A stretch of 21,139 nt of DNA. It comes from Bacillota bacterium. GTDB taxonomy: Bacteria; Bacillota; Negativicutes; Sporomusales; Sporomusaceae. Below are positions 19,909 through 21,139 of this stretch, one piece after another. Position 1 is the first letter of the stretch, and every line of letters starts with the position of its first letter. The notes under the pieces are model-generated. The model saw only the letters and a list, made by a program, of their open reading frames with translations. It was not told the origin of the DNA and did no database searches. The translations under genes and the position numbers were made by a program. The DNA lies in NCBI GenBank assembly GCA_023388195.1, contig JAEWGR010000058.1, positions 1-21,139 of the forward strand. Direction: 5' to 3'.

Positions 19909-20112
19909 ATGGAAAACATAATATCCACAATCCAACATACCCCTTGGCTGTTTACTTTAATTGTCATATGGAGTATAGCCTGGAAAGCTATCGCCACTTG
20001 GCATGCTGCCCGGAATAGTCAGTTAGGATGGTTTATCGCACTATTCATTATTAACACTGTCGGCGTGTTAGAAATTATCTATCTTGCCTTCTTCTCGAAA
20101 AGAAAATCATAA
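19909..20112 (+). CDS. DUF5652-like small membrane protein
   Basis: The product has 67 residues. Two membrane helices (about 13-30 and 38-62) flank the conserved-looking WKAIATWHAARNSQLGWFIA, and INTVGVLEIIYLAFF forms the second helix. The tail is basic (SKRKS). This matches my memory of DUF5652, small two-helix proteins of unknown role. AAAGGAG lies 7 bases before the ATG. It stands alone, with an attenuator-like hairpin about 60 bases upstream. Confidence 0.75.
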   Translation: MENIISTIQHTPWLFTLIVIWSIAWKAIATWHAARNSQLGWFIALFIINTVGVLEIIYLAFFSKRKS

Positions 20113-20199
20113 CAAGATTTCCTATGTCAACGCAAATCGCCCCCCGCTCCCACAACGGTTGCATACCCTAAGCCGGACGTTTTCGAGCATCCGACCTGA

Positions 20200-20429
20200 T
20201 CATGAATCGTTCAGGCTGGCATCCTTGCAATCAAGTTCAGCAGTCATTAGCTCGCATGCAGCCAGATCAGCTTTAGCCGTCACGGCACCAAGCAGCAATT
20301 CTCCAAAATCTACAACACCAAGTGCGGAACGTGCTGCATCTATCAGGCGATGATCCATGTTCTTAAAAAATGGTTCAGATTTATAACTCCCGCATGAAGC
20401 GCAGTCGGCCCCCGGTCTTGGTCGTCCAT
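20200..20429 (-). pseudogene. Broken coding stretch, possibly an ankyrin-repeat relic
   Basis: Two short frames follow each other on the minus strand. The first, from 20429 to 20343, reads MDDQDRGPTALHAGVINLNH, close to an ankyrin-repeat turn (G-x-TALH). The second, from 20358 to 20200, gives 52 residues (MDHRLIDAARSALGVV and on) in another frame. The plus strand opposite is Ser/Ala/Pro-rich, as expected opposite a coding strand. No ribosome site is clear. It looks like a gene decayed by frameshift, but the ankyrin link rests on one short motif. Confidence 0.3.
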
Positions 20430-20505
20430 CTCCAGTGCAGAAATGTCCCGAGCCTTATTTTAGGCAGTTTTGTACCAATTTGGCCATAACAATCTATTAT
20501 AAATC

Positions 20506-20546
20506 AAAAAATCAAGGCTCTGTGATAGTCACAGAGCCTTGATTTT
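20506..20546 (-). terminator. Terminator of tRNA-Ser(CGA)
   Basis: An 18-pair perfect inverted repeat (20508-20525 with 20529-20546), rich in CAAGGCTCTGTGA, is followed on the minus strand by TTTTTT. It lies 11 bases after the tRNA 3' end. Confidence 0.9.
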
Positions 20547-20555
20547 ATTAGCTTT

Positions 20556-20647
<92 letters not shown>

Positions 20648-20684
20648 ATGCTTGGGCGACCACCGATAAGGCCAAGGACTTATC

Positions 20685-21139
20685 TCAGTCAATATTTGTC
20701 GTTTTTTTCTTCCGCCGTTCGCGAAAAAAAGCTTTCATGAGTGCCGAACACTCATCACCCCGTACCCCAGCGGTAACTGCCATACGGTGGTTGAGAGCTT
20801 CATTCTGCACTACGTTGAAAAGAGATTCTACAGCGCCAGCCTTATAGTCAGCACTTCCGTAAACCAGTCGGTCAACCCGGCTGTTTACCAGTGCACCAGC
20901 ACACATAGGACACGGCTCTATCGTAACATAAAGTGTTGCTCCGGTCAACCGCCAGCGCTTCAGCTTTCGGCAAGTTTCTTGAATCACAATCACTTCGGCA
21001 TGGGCGGTCGCATCATGGCATGTTTCCCGTAAGTTATGCGCTTTTGCCACAACTTCATCATTTATGACAATAACAGCACCAATTGGAATTTCACCCATAC
21101 GATAAGCGTTTTGAGCTTCCTCAAGGGCCAATCCCATAT
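20685..21139 (-). CDS. tadA: tRNA-specific adenosine deaminase TadA (5' end outside the window)
   Basis: About 150 residues are visible and the frame is still open at the window edge. The zinc deaminase motifs are present: TAHAEV (His ligand and catalytic Glu) and PCPMCAGAL (two Cys ligands). TadA converts A34 to inosine in tRNA-Arg(ACG). The Met at 21137 is probably the internal Met of the usual start region (x-FMRLALEEA), so a few N-terminal codons are missing. The C-terminal FFRERRKKK is typical. In Bacillus this gene lies directly before the SRP RNA gene and dnaX; here about 15 kb separate them. Confidence 0.95.
   Translation of the reverse strand, partial: MGLALEEAQNAYRMGEIPIGAVIVINDEVVAKAHNLRETCHDATAHAEVIVIQETCRKLKRWRLTGATLYVTIEPCPMCAGALVNSRVDRLVYGSADYKAGAVESLFNVVQNEALNHRMAVTAGVRGDECSALMKAFFRERRKKKTTNID

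Noticed and set aside
20084..20353. 89-codon plus-strand frame with Ser/Pro/Ala-rich product
   Set aside because: It overlaps the end of the DUF5652 gene, has no ribosome site, and its composition points to a coding relic on the opposite strand.

Overview
The window looks like chromosome of an endospore-forming member of the Bacillota, most likely a Negativicutes/Sporomusaceae-type organism. The phylum rests on visible content: the block tadA ... SRP RNA - dnaX - yaaK - recR - yaaL - bofA (the order known from Bacillus), a BofA homologue, a Spo0E-like protein, a DUF3231 protein and a BclA-like jelly-roll protein. The family-level guess is inference from general resemblance and from the short (about 113 nt) SRP RNA.

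Layout. (1) 1-5,240: end of an unknown membrane protein (+), then on the minus strand a MinD/ParA-like ATPase, bofA, two tandem DUF2508 (yaaL) genes with a terminator between them, recR, yaaK, dnaX, SRP RNA and tRNA-Ser(GGA). (2) 5,240-15,950: a metal/iron locus, all on the minus strand. Read in the direction of transcription it holds a membrane CheA-like kinase with a C-terminal CheX-like domain, its response regulator, feoA-feoA-feoB and a 46-aa Cys-rich FeoB-associated peptide, then two HMA_2-type proteins, a P1B-type ATPase with an SCG membrane motif and a small anchored protein. Each of the three transcription units starts next to a Fur-box-like 7-1-7 palindrome. (3) 15,950-20,500: small accessory and sporulation genes (CBO0543-type membrane protein, Spo0E-like, DUF3231, jelly-roll surface protein, a 65-aa protein with 15 cysteines, DUF5652), tRNA-fMet, many hairpins and a degraded coding stretch. 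(4) 20,500-21,139: tRNA-Ser(CGA) and the 3' part of tadA, cut by the window edge.

How it fits together. In Bacillus, tadA, the SRP RNA gene and dnaX are close neighbours. Here about 15 kb lies between tadA and the SRP RNA gene, bounded by two serine tRNA genes. The core of that insert reads as an iron-responsive module: Fe(II) import (Feo), a candidate Fe/transition-metal export ATPase with accessory proteins, and a dedicated phosphorelay, all apparently under one repressor. The right part carries genes expected late in sporulation. Two of them, the jelly-roll protein and the Cys-rich protein, share nearly the same promoter-like sequence, resembling sigma-K sites.
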